Source of the DNA: Gemmatimonadota bacterium
Lineage (GTDB): Bacteria > Gemmatimonadota > Gemmatimonadetes > Longimicrobiales > Gaopeijiaceae
NCBI GenBank assembly: GCA_012960225.1
Contig: DUBS01000056.1
Location: 46,894-110,893 of the forward strand
Direction of reading: 5' to 3'
DNA length: 64,000 nucleotides
A program made the translations under genes and the position numbers. Under the pieces are notes generated by a model, which was not told the origin of the DNA, searched no databases, and saw only the letters and a list, made by a program, of their open reading frames with translations. Shown here in pieces: positions 35,538-44,604 of the stretch. The stretch's first letter is position 1. Each line of letters starts with the position of its first letter.

Positions 35538-37019
35538 TCAGAGGATCATCCCCGCGACCGTAGCTGTCATAAACGCGGCGATCGATCCAGCAATCATCGC
35601 GCGTAAACCCAATCGGGCTAGATCCTGCCTCCGTGAAGGAGCAATACCACCGATCCCTCCTAGTTGCACTCCAATTGACATGAAATTCGCGAAGCCCGAT
35701 AACGCGTAAATGGTGATAATGATCGACCGCGGTTCAAGATCATTTTCACCACCCAGTGTCTCCGCTAATTGCAGGTATGCGTAGAACTCATTCAAAACCG
35801 TTTTTGCACCAATCAAAGATCCGACCATAGGAGCGTCAGCCCAGCTCACACCCATGAGCCACGCGAGTGGAGATAGAAGCCATCCTAGGATCAGTTCGAA
35901 GGTGAGTCCGTCGATACCTGCTAGACTACCTAACCCACCAAGCAGGCCGTTCATCATGTACACTAGAGCGACAAAAGCGAGCAGCATTGCTCCAACATTC
36001 AGCGCCAGGAAAAGTCCCTCTGACGCTCCTCGTGCTGCGGCATCAATCACGTTCACGTCCGGAGATTCGATGCTAACTTCAAGATTCCCAGATGTCTCCG
36101 GCTTACCATCCTCAGGATACATCAACTTGGCAACAACTAGTGCGGCTGGTGCAGACATGACTGAGGCAGCGATAAGATGTCCGGCAATATCCGGAAAGTA
36201 CGCCATAAGAAGGCCCACATACGCAGCAAGTACACCTCCTGCTACTGTGGCAAATCCCCCAGTCATGACCACCATAAGCTCCGACATCGTCATCTTCTCG
36301 ACGAATGGTTTGATAAGGAGGGGCGCCTCAGTCTGGCCTATGAAGATGTTCCCCGCTACGCACATAGTTTCGGCACCAGAGGTCCCCATAGTACGCTGCA
36401 TCACGAACGCTATACCCCTCACGGCTAGCTGCATGATGCCAAGGTGATAGAGGACCGTCATCAGAGATGAGAAAAAGATGATAGTGGGCAAAACATTGAA
36501 TGCGAAAAACGCCCCTGTGTTCGCTACCTGACCGGGCATCTCCGAGAACTCACCCTGCCCCACAGTCCCAACTCCCACCGGCACATTTTCGTACACTAAG
36601 TTCCCAAAAATGAAGCTGGCACCGTCAACGGTGAAGCTAAGAAGCTCAACCATTACACTATTAATCACATCGAAAAAAGCAGCTCCGATGTCCGTTCTTA
36701 AGATGAAGAACGCAAATAGGATCTGGAGAGAAATACCCCATATCACGATTCGCCAAACCACATTCTTTCGGTCAACACTCAGCCCCCAGGCAATAGCTAC
36801 AAGGAAGGCAAGGCCCAGGATTGACCGTAGGCGTTCTACTAGAGGTAAGTCGAGGGATCCCTCCGGAACAGAAATCTGGTTCACGGCCTGGGAACCTGTC
36901 TGCATCACCGAAGAAGCATAGGGAGCAATCTCAGCTCCGATACTTTGCCATGCACCCGTCAAAATCAGAGTCACTGCTGTTACCCAGAGGACGGCAACGG
37001 CTGGCCCTGGTGCCTTCAT
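35538..37019 (-). CDS. Concentrative nucleoside transporter (CNT/NupC family)
   Basis: An inner-membrane symporter of about 493 residues that brings nucleosides in with protons or sodium. The CNT signature NIFIGQTEAPLLIKPFVEKM near the middle and the C-terminal ALSGFANFMSIGVQLGGIGG are clear, with the nucleoside-binding NEFYAYL. There are about ten membrane helices and a long loop after the second. The open frame extends to 37109, but the ATG at 37017-37019 (MKAPGPAVAVLWV) begins the first helix directly and is preferred; an ATG four codons earlier is also possible. It converges on thiD. Confidence 0.92.
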   Translation of the reverse strand: MKAPGPAVAVLWVTAVTLILTGAWQSIGAEIAPYASSVMQTGSQAVNQISVPEGSLDLPLVERLRSILGLAFLVAIAWGLSVDRKNVVWRIVIWGISLQILFAFFILRTDIGAAFFDVINSVMVELLSFTVDGASFIFGNLVYENVPVGVGTVGQGEFSEMPGQVANTGAFFAFNVLPTIIFFSSLMTVLYHLGIMQLAVRGIAFVMQRTMGTSGAETMCVAGNIFIGQTEAPLLIKPFVEKMTMSELMVVMTGGFATVAGGVLAAYVGLLMAYFPDIAGHLIAASVMSAPAALVVAKLMYPEDGKPETSGNLEVSIESPDVNVIDAAARGASEGLFLALNVGAMLLAFVALVYMMNGLLGGLGSLAGIDGLTFELILGWLLSPLAWLMGVSWADAPMVGSLIGAKTVLNEFYAYLQLAETLGGENDLEPRSIIITIYALSGFANFMSIGVQLGGIGGIAPSRRQDLARLGLRAMIAGSIAAFMTATVAGMIL

Positions 37020-37178
37020 TCGGGTGATCATCTCCTCGGATAAGCGTAAACCAGACCCAATATCATTGGAACAACACCGAACCAACAACAACCAACGCAG
37101 AGAGATCATGGTTTGCCGTCACACGATCTCGTTGGGCAGCTCCTTTCCAGTTCTAATCATCCCAGACGACAACAAGGG

Positions 37179-37191
37179 TGCCATTATGGCA
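37179..37191. promoter_or_regulatory. 13-base palindrome upstream of dnaK (shared motif, copy 1)
   Basis: TGCCATTATGGCA is a perfect 5-bp inverted repeat with a 3-base centre, 116 bases before the dnaK ATG. It differs by one base from the site upstream of hslV at 53970-53982. CIRCE and HAIR elements are not present here. Likely an operator, by inference from the shared pattern. Confidence 0.45.
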
Positions 37192-37227
37192 GTTGTCCGC
37201 TATAAACCCAGCCAAACCGGCGTGTAA

Positions 37228-37256
37228 TTGCAGTAGTTTTACGGCATAGCTATTGC
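37228..37256 (+). promoter_or_regulatory. Weak candidate promoter of dnaK
   Basis: TTGCAG (37228-37233) and TATTGC (37251-37256) are 17 bases apart, upstream of dnaK. Each matches only three of six consensus bases. The centre of the palindrome at 37179-37191 would be roughly 80 bases before its start point, much like the arrangement at hslV. Confidence 0.2.
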
Positions 37257-37307
37257 ACTAGCAGACATGAGATAGAACAACGCCTACCAGCGGATATTGA
37301 GGAGAAT

Positions 37308-39233
37308 ATGAGCAAAGTTATTGGGATTGATCTAGGTACAACCAACTCTGTTGTCGCAGTAATGGAGGGTGGTGAACCGGTGGTGATCCCGAACTCAGAA
37401 GGTGGGCGGACAACCCCATCGGTGGTCGCATTCACGAAAGAAGGTGAGCGTTTGGTAGGTCAGGTAGCACGCCGCCAGGCAATCACAAATCCTGAAAACA
37501 CGATCTTTTCGATTAAGCGATTCATGGGCCGAAAGCACGTTGAGGTCTCCGAGGAAGAGAAGCTCGTTCCTTACAAGGTCGGTCCTGACGCCAGCGGCAG
37601 GGTACAAGTCACGCTTCCGAACGCAGAAAACAAGGCCTTCAGTCCACCTGAAATCAGTGTCATGATCCTTCAGAAAATGCGACAGACCGCTGAGGACTAC
37701 CTGGGAACTAAGGTGAGCCAAGCCGTCGTGACAGTCCCTGCATATTTCAATGATGATCAAAGACAATCCACGAAAGACGCCGGAAAAATCGCCGGTCTGG
37801 AAGTGCTCCGAATTGTCAACGAGCCTACGGCTGCCGCCTTAGCGTACGGCTTAGAGAAGCAAGCTGAAGAGAAAATTGCCGTTTTTGACCTGGGTGGGGG
37901 TACTTATGATATCTCGATTCTAGAGTTGGGTGACGGAGTATTCGAGGTCAAGTCGACAAATGGTGATACACACCTAGGGGGTGATGATTACGACCAGAGA
38001 ATCATCACCTGGCTCGTGGATGAGTTCAAGCGTGACCAAGGGATTGACTTGTCTCAAGATCCAATGGCTCTTCAGCGACTGAAGGAAGCTGGAGAAAAAG
38101 CGAAAATGGAACTCTCGACGACTATGTCGTCAGACATAAATCTTCCATTTATCACAGCCACCCAAGACGGTCCTAAGCACCTAAACTACACGCTCTCAAG
38201 GGCTAGATTTGAGCAGCTCGTTGAGGATCTTAACCAGCGCACGATTGAGCCGATGAAGAAGGCACTAGCGGATGCTGGTCTGACAACAAACGACATCGAT
38301 GAAGTGATTCTCGTCGGAGGATCAACCCGTATCCCGAAGGTCCAAGAAATTGTTAAGGACTTCTTCGGGAAGGAACCTCACCGGGGTGTGAACCCGGACG
38401 AAGTCGTAGCAGTGGGTGCTGCGATACAGGGTGGTATACTTGCTGGGGAGGTCACAGACGTCCTCCTGCTCGATGTGACACCGCTGTCTCTAGGTATTGA
38501 GACGCTCGGAGGGGTCCGGACCACCCTCATTGAGCGAAACACCACTATTCCAACCAAGAAAGCGGAAGTCTTCTCCACTGCGGAGGATAATCAGACAACA
38601 GTCGAGATCCACGTGCTCCAAGGTGAACGGAACATGGCCATCGACAATAAAACGATCGGCAAGTTCCAACTCACCGGTATTCCACCAGCACCAAGAGGGA
38701 TGCCTCAAGTGGAAGTCACCTTTGACATTGATGCGAATGGGATCCTGAACGTATCCGCTAAGGATCGTGCTACTGGTAAAGAACAGGAAATACGGATTGA
38801 AGCGTCGAGCGGGTTATCCGATGCTGAAATTGATCGGATGGTGCAGGATGCCGAGGCACACGCTTCCGAAGATGAAGAGAATCGAGAGAAGGTGGAGGCT
38901 CGTAATCAGCTCGACTCCCTAGTCTACCAGGTCGAAAAAGATACGGATGAGTGGGGCGACAAGGTTGATGAGGCGACGAAGAATCGTCTTGAATCAGCAC
39001 TTGAACAGGCCAAGGAAGCTCTCAAGGGAGATAATACCGACACACTTAGCACTGCGCGGGATGAACTGATGCAGGCATTCAGCACAGCTGGACAAGAAAT
39101 GTATCAAGCTCAAGCTTCCGAAACTGGGGGTGAAGAAGAAAATCCAGAGGAAGGAAGCACAGGCGAAACCCAGACTGGTACCGATGAAGATGTGATCGAA
39201 GCTGATTATGAAATTGTGGAGGAAGAGGACTAA
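37308..39233 (+). CDS. dnaK: Chaperone DnaK (Hsp70)
   Basis: The central ATP-driven protein-folding chaperone. The 641 residues begin [20 protein letters not shown], contain the family signatures [16 protein letters not shown] and [16 protein letters not shown], the linker [15 protein letters not shown], and end with the acidic [10 protein letters not shown] tail that binds co-chaperones. GAGGAG lies three bases from the ATG at 37308 (GAGGAGAAT), a strong but close ribosome site. It stands alone: no grpE or dnaJ gene is adjacent. Control may involve the palindrome at 37179-37191. Confidence 0.98.
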   Translation: MSKVIGIDLGTTNSVVAVMEGGEPVVIPNSEGGRTTPSVVAFTKEGERLVGQVARRQAITNPENTIFSIKRFMGRKHVEVSEEEKLVPYKVGPDASGRVQVTLPNAENKAFSPPEISVMILQKMRQTAEDYLGTKVSQAVVTVPAYFNDDQRQSTKDAGKIAGLEVLRIVNEPTAAALAYGLEKQAEEKIAVFDLGGGTYDISILELGDGVFEVKSTNGDTHLGGDDYDQRIITWLVDEFKRDQGIDLSQDPMALQRLKEAGEKAKMELSTTMSSDINLPFITATQDGPKHLNYTLSRARFEQLVEDLNQRTIEPMKKALADAGLTTNDIDEVILVGGSTRIPKVQEIVKDFFGKEPHRGVNPDEVVAVGAAIQGGILAGEVTDVLLLDVTPLSLGIETLGGVRTTLIERNTTIPTKKAEVFSTAEDNQTTVEIHVLQGERNMAIDNKTIGKFQLTGIPPAPRGMPQVEVTFDIDANGILNVSAKDRATGKEQEIRIEASSGLSDAEIDRMVQDAEAHASEDEENREKVEARNQLDSLVYQVEKDTDEWGDKVDEATKNRLESALEQAKEALKGDNTDTLSTARDELMQAFSTAGQEMYQAQASETGGEEENPEEGSTGETQTGTDEDVIEADYEIVEEED

Positions 39234-39419
39234 GCCACAATTACCTTACATGGAAGCCATAAGGCCTCAGAGGTAGAGAGCTAGCGGAACCAGAGAGTTC
39301 GACATTTCCTAAGGAGTATGGAAATTGGATCTACCTAAGGTCTTTGTGTGTAGTTATGCCATCCGGTTTCCTCAGGCGGGCCTTTGTAACACTGAGAATT
39401 GATTTGGGAAGGAGCTAAG

Positions 39420-40973
39420 ATGTACGACCCCCTTCGTGCGAAAGTTAAGGTGGTGTTTTATAGCGCTATCGCCTTCTTGTTCGGACTCGCGATTACCAGC
39501 GGGCTCGGATGGACGAGTAAGTCATATGCGATGCCCCTCATTGAAGAGACAGCGCAAGTATCCCCGGAAGCAGTTCAGCCGGCACTAGATCTCAGCCAAG
39601 CATTCATAAATCTTGCGGATGCGGTTACACCAGCAGTGGTGCGGATAGAAGCTCGTAGGCCTGTGACAGCTGTTAACCAGGAAGTTCCTGATGCATTCCG
39701 CCGCTTCTTTGATGCGCCAGAAGGGCAAAACCAACCTCCATCGCAGGGACAAATCGCCGGAGGCAGCGGATTTGTGGTCTCTGCAGACGGATATATTCTT
39801 ACCAACAACCATGTCGTCGAAGGAGCAGACGAGGTTAAGGTCTACTTTCCTGATCGACGTTATTTCGATGCAGAAATTATCGGAACTGACCCTTTCACTG
39901 ACGTAGCTCTCATAAAGGTCAATGCCGGAGAGCCTCTTCCAGCACTTGCTTTTGGTAATTCTGACAACGTAAGGGTCGGAGAGTGGATCCTCGCAATTGG
40001 TAACCCTGGATTCGGTAATTCTACGTCTCTTGATTTCACTGTCACGGCTGGGATCATCAGCGCACGTGGTCGGCCACTGCAGCTCCTTCAGAACGAACTG
40101 CGCTCCGACCCAAGATTCGGTGATCAAGCTTCCCGCTGGGCGATTGAAGATTTCCTTCAAACCGACGCGGTTATCAACCCAGGAAATTCGGGTGGACCGA
40201 TGGTCAGCCTCAACGGTCAAGCAGTGGGCATTAATTCCGCAATCGCCTCTACGACTGGAGCCTACCAGGGATACGGATTCGCTATCCCGATCAATCTTGC
40301 TCGCCGTGTGATGGAAGATCTAGTTGAGTATGGTTATGTGAAGCGACCAAGAATCGGCGTGGAAATTATCACAGCCACAGCAGAAGACGCTGAGGTATAC
40401 GGACTACCTTCCGTCTCCGGAATCCTAGTTCAAGCAGTAGGCCCGGAAGGACCAGCCAGCGGAAACCTTGAGCCCGAGGATGTAATCGTAGCCCTGGATG
40501 GTAAATCAGTCGGTTACGTCGCGGAGTTGCAGGCACAAATTGCTCAGCGCCGACCTGGTGACCGAGTCAGCCTCACCGTTTATCGGGATGGCGGTCCTAT
40601 AGATGTGTCCATTCAACTTGATGAAGCTCCCATCAATAGTTCACCCGCCAGCGTTCCAGAACGGACCATCCACTCCGAAGAACGCTTGGGTATCAATGTG
40701 GAAGAACTCGATCAAGAACTCGCAGCTGAATTAAGGTTCCCTGAAGCTGGGGGTGTCGTGCTAACTCAGGTTACACGAGGAAGCCCAGCTCAGCGGAGAG
40801 GGGTGGGGCAATATGTGGGGAACAAGTTGATTCGGGTGAACGCTACAGACATCGCTACGCCCGAAGATGTGCGTGATGCACTCGATCTGGTCGGAGGAGG
40901 TGAAATCGTCTCACTCCATTTTGAGAACCAGGATGGAACGGGACGTGTGGCCAATGTTCGCATGCCTAGTTGA
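39420..40973 (+). CDS. DegP/HtrA-family periplasmic serine protease with two PDZ domains
   Basis: A periplasmic protease/chaperone of 517 residues. A membrane or signal segment (about residues 11-30) is followed by the trypsin-like domain with the triad His (ILTNNHVVEG), Asp (PFTDVALIKV) and Ser (NPGNSGGPMVS). Two PDZ domains follow, around residues 300-390 and 420-510. The frame opens at TTG 39399, but AAGGAG just before the ATG at 39420 marks the real start. It follows dnaK by 186 bases and is closed by a terminator at 40996-41031, so it forms the end of the dnaK-degP block. Confidence 0.95.
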   Translation: MYDPLRAKVKVVFYSAIAFLFGLAITSGLGWTSKSYAMPLIEETAQVSPEAVQPALDLSQAFINLADAVTPAVVRIEARRPVTAVNQEVPDAFRRFFDAPEGQNQPPSQGQIAGGSGFVVSADGYILTNNHVVEGADEVKVYFPDRRYFDAEIIGTDPFTDVALIKVNAGEPLPALAFGNSDNVRVGEWILAIGNPGFGNSTSLDFTVTAGIISARGRPLQLLQNELRSDPRFGDQASRWAIEDFLQTDAVINPGNSGGPMVSLNGQAVGINSAIASTTGAYQGYGFAIPINLARRVMEDLVEYGYVKRPRIGVEIITATAEDAEVYGLPSVSGILVQAVGPEGPASGNLEPEDVIVALDGKSVGYVAELQAQIAQRRPGDRVSLTVYRDGGPIDVSIQLDEAPINSSPASVPERTIHSEERLGINVEELDQELAAELRFPEAGGVVLTQVTRGSPAQRRGVGQYVGNKLIRVNATDIATPEDVRDALDLVGGGEIVSLHFENQDGTGRVANVRMPS

Positions 40974-40995
40974 AGAGTTACCGTAACGAGATAAA

Positions 40996-41031
40996 TGCGG
41001 GCGCTAGAGGCGCCCGCACTCCTTGCTTTTT
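40996..41031 (+). terminator. Intrinsic terminator after degP
   Basis: TGCGGGCGC (40996-41004) pairs perfectly with GCGCCCGCA (41010-41018) around TAGAG. A T-rich stretch ending TTTTT follows at 41024-41031. The GC-rich 9-bp stem is convincing; the T-run starts a few bases late. Confidence 0.7.
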
Positions 41032-41066
41032 GTAAGCTCCTTTTCGAAATGATAGAAACCCCTCTG

Positions 41067-41096
41067 TTGAACGATTCTTAGCACCGGTTTTATCTT
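41067..41096 (+). promoter_or_regulatory. Candidate promoter of tRNA-Leu
   Basis: TTGAAC (41067-41072) and TATCTT (41091-41096) are separated by 18 bases and lie 12 bases before the tRNA 5' end, a suitable distance. The transcript may continue into tig. Confidence 0.45.
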
Positions 41097-41107
41097 CTCT
41101 TTCGCCT

Positions 41108-41190
41108 GCGAAAGTGGCGGAATTGGCAGACGCGCGGGATTTAGGATCCCGTGGCCTTAGGCCGTGGGGGTTCGAGTCCCCCCTTTCGCA
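41108..41190 (+). tRNA. tRNA-Leu (anticodon UAG)
   Basis: An 83-base class II tRNA. The acceptor stem GCGAAAG pairs with CTTTCGC. The D-loop reads GGCGGAATTGGCAGACGCGC. The anticodon stem CGGGA/TCCCG encloses TTTAGGA, giving anticodon TAG. A long variable arm (TGGCCTTAGGCCG) is typical of leucine tRNA. The T arm is GGGGGTTCGAGTCCCCC. The discriminator base is A at 41190. CCA is not encoded. Confidence 0.97.
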
Positions 41191-41223
41191 CTCTGTCACC
41201 TAATGAATTTACCGTAAAGACCT

Positions 41224-42498
41224 ATGAGCGTAGACGCTTCCAGCCTTGAGATCTCCGTGGAGGAGAAAGAAAACTGGCGCCGTAGCATGGAGGTTACAGT
41301 TCCGGCAGATGTTGTGCGCAAAGAGGAAGTACGTGCTGCTGAAAAACTTGCTTCCCGCGCACGACTTAAGGGCTTTAGAAAGGGCCGAGTTCCGAGACAA
41401 GTGATCGAGTCCAGATTTGGAGGCTCCTTACGACAGGAAACTTTGGACAACTTAGTGGGTGAAGCATACAAGAAGGCACTGGCCTTAAAGGAGCTCCGTC
41501 CAATAAGTGAAGGCGAGATCCAGAACATCAATTATAAGCCAGAGGAGGACCTGGTATTTTCGATCGTTTTTGACGTTCACCCGGAAATAGAGATCAGCCG
41601 TCTCGGGGGATTTGCTGTCGAGCGACCAGTTACTGAGGTCACTAACGAGCACGTAGATAAAGTGCTAGACCGGATTAGGGAGCAGAACGGCGCATGGAGA
41701 CCTGTAGAAGCAGGCTCTCCGGAAGACGGCAATCTCGTCTCCGTCAACATCAGAAGATTGGATGGTGATCAATCAGATGAAGGCCGAGAATACGAGTTCA
41801 TCTTAGGCCAGGGAGACGCACTTCCTGACATTGAAGTAGCAATCAAAGGTCTTGAATTAAATAAGAAAGGAGAGTTTGACATCTCCTTTCCCGATGATTT
41901 TCCCGACGAAGACCGCCGAGGAGACCTAGAGCGTATCGAGCTTACGTTCTTGGGCCGCAAAGAATTAGAACTGCCTGAATTAGGGGATGACCTTGCCAAA
42001 CAGGCTGGTGAATTCGAAACGCTGGATGATCTGAAGGTAGGTGTACGCGATGACCTACAGAAAGAAGCTGGCAAACAGGCTGACTCGGTAGTGAGGGGTC
42101 GTCTACTCGATCTTTTGGTCGAGGCCAATCCCTTTGATGTTCCAGTATCAATGGTTGACCGCTATATAGACGGAGTTATTGGCGAAGAGTCGAAGAACCT
42201 AGAGCCTGACAAACTCAAGGATGTACAAGATTCGATTCGGCCAGAAGCTGAGAAAGCTGTGAAGCGTATTCTTATCTTAGAAAAGATCGCTGAAACTCAG
42301 TCGTTAACGGCAACCGACGAAGAAGTCGATGCTCGAATCACAGAAATCGCAGAAGCTAATGATAGCACAACAGAAAACATTTATGCGAACCTTCAAAAGT
42401 CAGGTCAGCTCGAAATGCTCAAACGAGAGCTCACCGAGAAAAAGATTTTTTCATTCATAGAGAAACAGTCAGAAATCACCGACGGTACAGCAACCTAG
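41224..42498 (+). CDS. tig: Trigger factor
   Basis: Ribosome-bound chaperone with peptidyl-prolyl isomerase activity. The N-terminal domain carries the ribosome-docking loop in [17 protein letters not shown] near residue 58. The PPIase domain follows at about 150-245, and the C-terminal chaperone arms end at residue 424, normal length. It lies 33 bases after the tRNA and ahead of clpP-clpX-lon, a widely conserved order. Only a weak ribosome site (AAAGA) precedes the ATG at 41224. Confidence 0.95.
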   Translation: MSVDASSLEISVEEKENWRRSMEVTVPADVVRKEEVRAAEKLASRARLKGFRKGRVPRQVIESRFGGSLRQETLDNLVGEAYKKALALKELRPISEGEIQNINYKPEEDLVFSIVFDVHPEIEISRLGGFAVERPVTEVTNEHVDKVLDRIREQNGAWRPVEAGSPEDGNLVSVNIRRLDGDQSDEGREYEFILGQGDALPDIEVAIKGLELNKKGEFDISFPDDFPDEDRRGDLERIELTFLGRKELELPELGDDLAKQAGEFETLDDLKVGVRDDLQKEAGKQADSVVRGRLLDLLVEANPFDVPVSMVDRYIDGVIGEESKNLEPDKLKDVQDSIRPEAEKAVKRILILEKIAETQSLTATDEEVDARITEIAEANDSTTENIYANLQKSGQLEMLKRELTEKKIFSFIEKQSEITDGTAT

Positions 42499-42521
42499 CG
42501 ACACTGTCAGAGAGAGAAACC

Positions 42522-43151
42522 ATGTCTATATACCCTCCCTATGTGATTGAGCGGACCAGCCGAGGCGAACGCAGTTACGACATCTTTAGTCGTCTACTCA
42601 TGGACCGAATTATTTTCCTGGGTACCGGCATTGATGACAATGTGGCCAATATCATCGTGGCCCAACTGCTTTTTCTGGATGCTGAGGACCCGGAACGTGA
42701 CATCTTCATGTACATCAACTCTCCAGGAGGGGGTGTTTACTCAGGGATGGCGATCTATGACACAATGCAGCACCTGCGCGCGCCCGTTTCGACGTTCTGC
42801 GTAGGAATGGCCGCTTCCATGGGGGCAGTCCTTTTGGCAGCTGGTGCCAAGGGAAAACGCAGTGCACTGCCAAACTCCCGTATCATGATTCATCAACCTT
42901 CAGGAGGATCCCAGGGCACAGCCTCAGACATAGAAATCGCAGCAAAAGAAATTTTGCATATTCGCGAGAGGTTGAATCTTTTGATTGCAAAACATACTGG
43001 ACAACCGGTGGAAACGATCCAGGAAGATGCAGACCGGGATCGCTTCATGAGCCCCAAGGAAGCAGTTGAGTATGGGCTCATTGACCAGGTCTTAGAAGGT
43101 CCAGTTCAAACAACAACTGTTAAATCCTCGGACTCAGAAAGTAGCAAATGA
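42522..43151 (+). CDS. clpP: ATP-dependent Clp protease proteolytic subunit
   Basis: The tetradecameric serine protease chamber that works with ClpX. The nucleophile is in [15 protein letters not shown], the histidine in [11 protein letters not shown], and the third residue is the aspartate near 172 ([13 protein letters not shown]). The N-terminus is short with [14 protein letters not shown]. The 209 residues are typical. It follows tig by 23 bases and precedes clpX by 38. Confidence 0.98.
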   Translation: MSIYPPYVIERTSRGERSYDIFSRLLMDRIIFLGTGIDDNVANIIVAQLLFLDAEDPERDIFMYINSPGGGVYSGMAIYDTMQHLRAPVSTFCVGMAASMGAVLLAAGAKGKRSALPNSRIMIHQPSGGSQGTASDIEIAAKEILHIRERLNLLIAKHTGQPVETIQEDADRDRFMSPKEAVEYGLIDQVLEGPVQTTTVKSSDSESSK

Positions 43152-43189
43152 AGATTCTGCAAGATCGGATTCTGAAAGGTGCGTAGCCA

Positions 43190-44422
43190 ATGACAAGTGA
43201 CAAGGACCTTCGCTGCAGTTTCTGCGCTAAAGACAAAGAAACCGTTAAGAAATTTATCAGTGGGCCAAACGTCTATATCTGTAACGAGTGTATTTCACTT
43301 TGTAACGAAATACTGGCTGAAGAGGACGAGCTCGCAACTAACGAACAAGCAGTTCCTAGCCCAATTCCCGAAGAAATTAAATCTAGGTTGGACCAATACG
43401 TTATAGGTCAGGGAGCTGCTAAGAAATCTCTAGCAGTCTCGGTCTACAATCATTACAAGCGAGTGAACCATCATGGTGTACTCGATGACGTTGAGATCGA
43501 GAAAGCAAATATCCTGCTTATTGGACCAACAGGAGTAGGAAAAACGTTACTTGCGCAGACACTTGCCCGAATGCTCCATGTCCCGTTCACGATCGCAGAT
43601 GCAACGACACTGACTGAAGCAGGTTATGTCGGTGAGGATGTGGAAAATATCCTCGTGCGACTCCTCCAAGCAGCCGACTTTAATATTCCAGAGTGTGAGC
43701 GGGGCATCGTCTACATTGATGAGATGGACAAGATCGCCCGCAAATCCGAGAACCCATCAATTACCCGAGATGTCTCTGGGGAGGGTGTCCAACAAGCACT
43801 TCTAAAGATACTCGAGGGCACTATAGCATCAGTGCCTCCACAGGGAGGACGGAAGCATCCGCAACAGGAATATATTCAGGTGAATACCCGGAACATCCTC
43901 TTTATCTGTGGAGGTGCATTCGACGGGCTTGAGAAGATCGTTGAAGCGCGTCTCGGGAAGAAGCAGATCGGCTTCACAGGTGAAGAGCTTGAAAAGACAG
44001 ATGATGACATCATGAGTTACGTCGAGCCAGAGGATCTGCAGCGATACGGGTTGATCCCAGAATTGGTTGGACGGCTCCCAGTAGCTGTACACTTGGAAGA
44101 GCTTGATGAACGATCTCTCGAACGCATCCTCGAAGAACCCAAGAACGCGCTGGTAAAGCAATACCAAAAGATGTTCGAACTCGAAGGCGTTGGTCTTACT
44201 TTTGACCGAAAGGCGATCAAGGCCATTTCACGCAAGGCGTTAGAGCGAGGCACAGGGGCCAGAGGCCTCCGCTCAATCATTGAAGGTATTATGCGGGACT
44301 TGATGTTTGAGATCCCATCACGGACAGATATTAGCGAAGTAGTCATTACCTCGGAATGTGTTGAACAGGGCACAGCTCCGCTTCTATTACTAAACGCTGA
44401 GGAACAAAAACTAGAAGCGTAG
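43190..44422 (+). CDS. clpX: ATP-dependent Clp protease ATP-binding subunit ClpX
   Basis: The AAA+ unfoldase that feeds substrates to ClpP. The N-terminal zinc-binding domain has CSFCAKDKE and CNECISLC. Walker A is [15 protein letters not shown] and Walker B is [11 protein letters not shown]. The IGF loop that docks on ClpP is seen as KQIGFTGE. At 410 residues it is complete. It belongs to the tig-clpP-clpX series. Confidence 0.98.
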   Translation: MTSDKDLRCSFCAKDKETVKKFISGPNVYICNECISLCNEILAEEDELATNEQAVPSPIPEEIKSRLDQYVIGQGAAKKSLAVSVYNHYKRVNHHGVLDDVEIEKANILLIGPTGVGKTLLAQTLARMLHVPFTIADATTLTEAGYVGEDVENILVRLLQAADFNIPECERGIVYIDEMDKIARKSENPSITRDVSGEGVQQALLKILEGTIASVPPQGGRKHPQQEYIQVNTRNILFICGGAFDGLEKIVEARLGKKQIGFTGEELEKTDDDIMSYVEPEDLQRYGLIPELVGRLPVAVHLEELDERSLERILEEPKNALVKQYQKMFELEGVGLTFDRKAIKAISRKALERGTGARGLRSIIEGIMRDLMFEIPSRTDISEVVITSECVEQGTAPLLLLNAEEQKLEA

Positions 44423-44452
44423 TGCCAGGAAGAACTGCAAATCCATCTCAAG

Positions 44453-44464
44453 AGCCATTTGGCA
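44453..44464. promoter_or_regulatory. Degenerate copy of the dnaK/hslV palindrome upstream of lon (copy 3)
   Basis: AGCCATTTGGCA resembles the 13-base sites at dnaK and hslV, with one base missing from the centre and A for T at the first position. It retains a GCCA/TGGC inverted repeat. It lies about 140 bases before the preferred lon start. Confidence 0.3.
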
Positions 44465-44604
44465 GCTGGAGCTTGAGAAAAAGATGTCGCCTAGAAGACG
44501 ATTATCTGATGCCGAAACATCCGCTCAGTGCGTCTCTGTTGTGAGCGCGACCGAATGTGTACGATAGGCCCCAAGCAAACCCTCTCGCGCACTCGAGCGA
44601 AAGA

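Noticed and set aside
35522-35541. CTGATC/GATCAG inverted repeat between thiD and the CNT gene as a bidirectional terminator
   Set aside because: The six-base stem overlaps the CNT stop codon and has no T-run on either side.
37187-37201. TGGCA upstream of dnaK as a sigma-54 -24 element
   Set aside because: The GG and GC pairs are nine bases apart instead of ten, and there is no TTGC -12 element.
37110-37307. Search for CIRCE, HAIR or sigma-32 elements before dnaK
   Set aside because: None is present. Only the 13-base palindrome and a weak promoter were found.
39311-39338. Six-codon mini-ORF with AAGGAG upstream of degP, in an ATTTCC/GGAAAT hairpin
   Set aside because: The ribosome site is only one base from the ATG, too close to work, and the hairpin stem is short.
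39585-40220. A 211-codon open frame antisense to degP
   Set aside because: It lies entirely inside the DegP protease domain coding; long antisense frames are common at this base composition.
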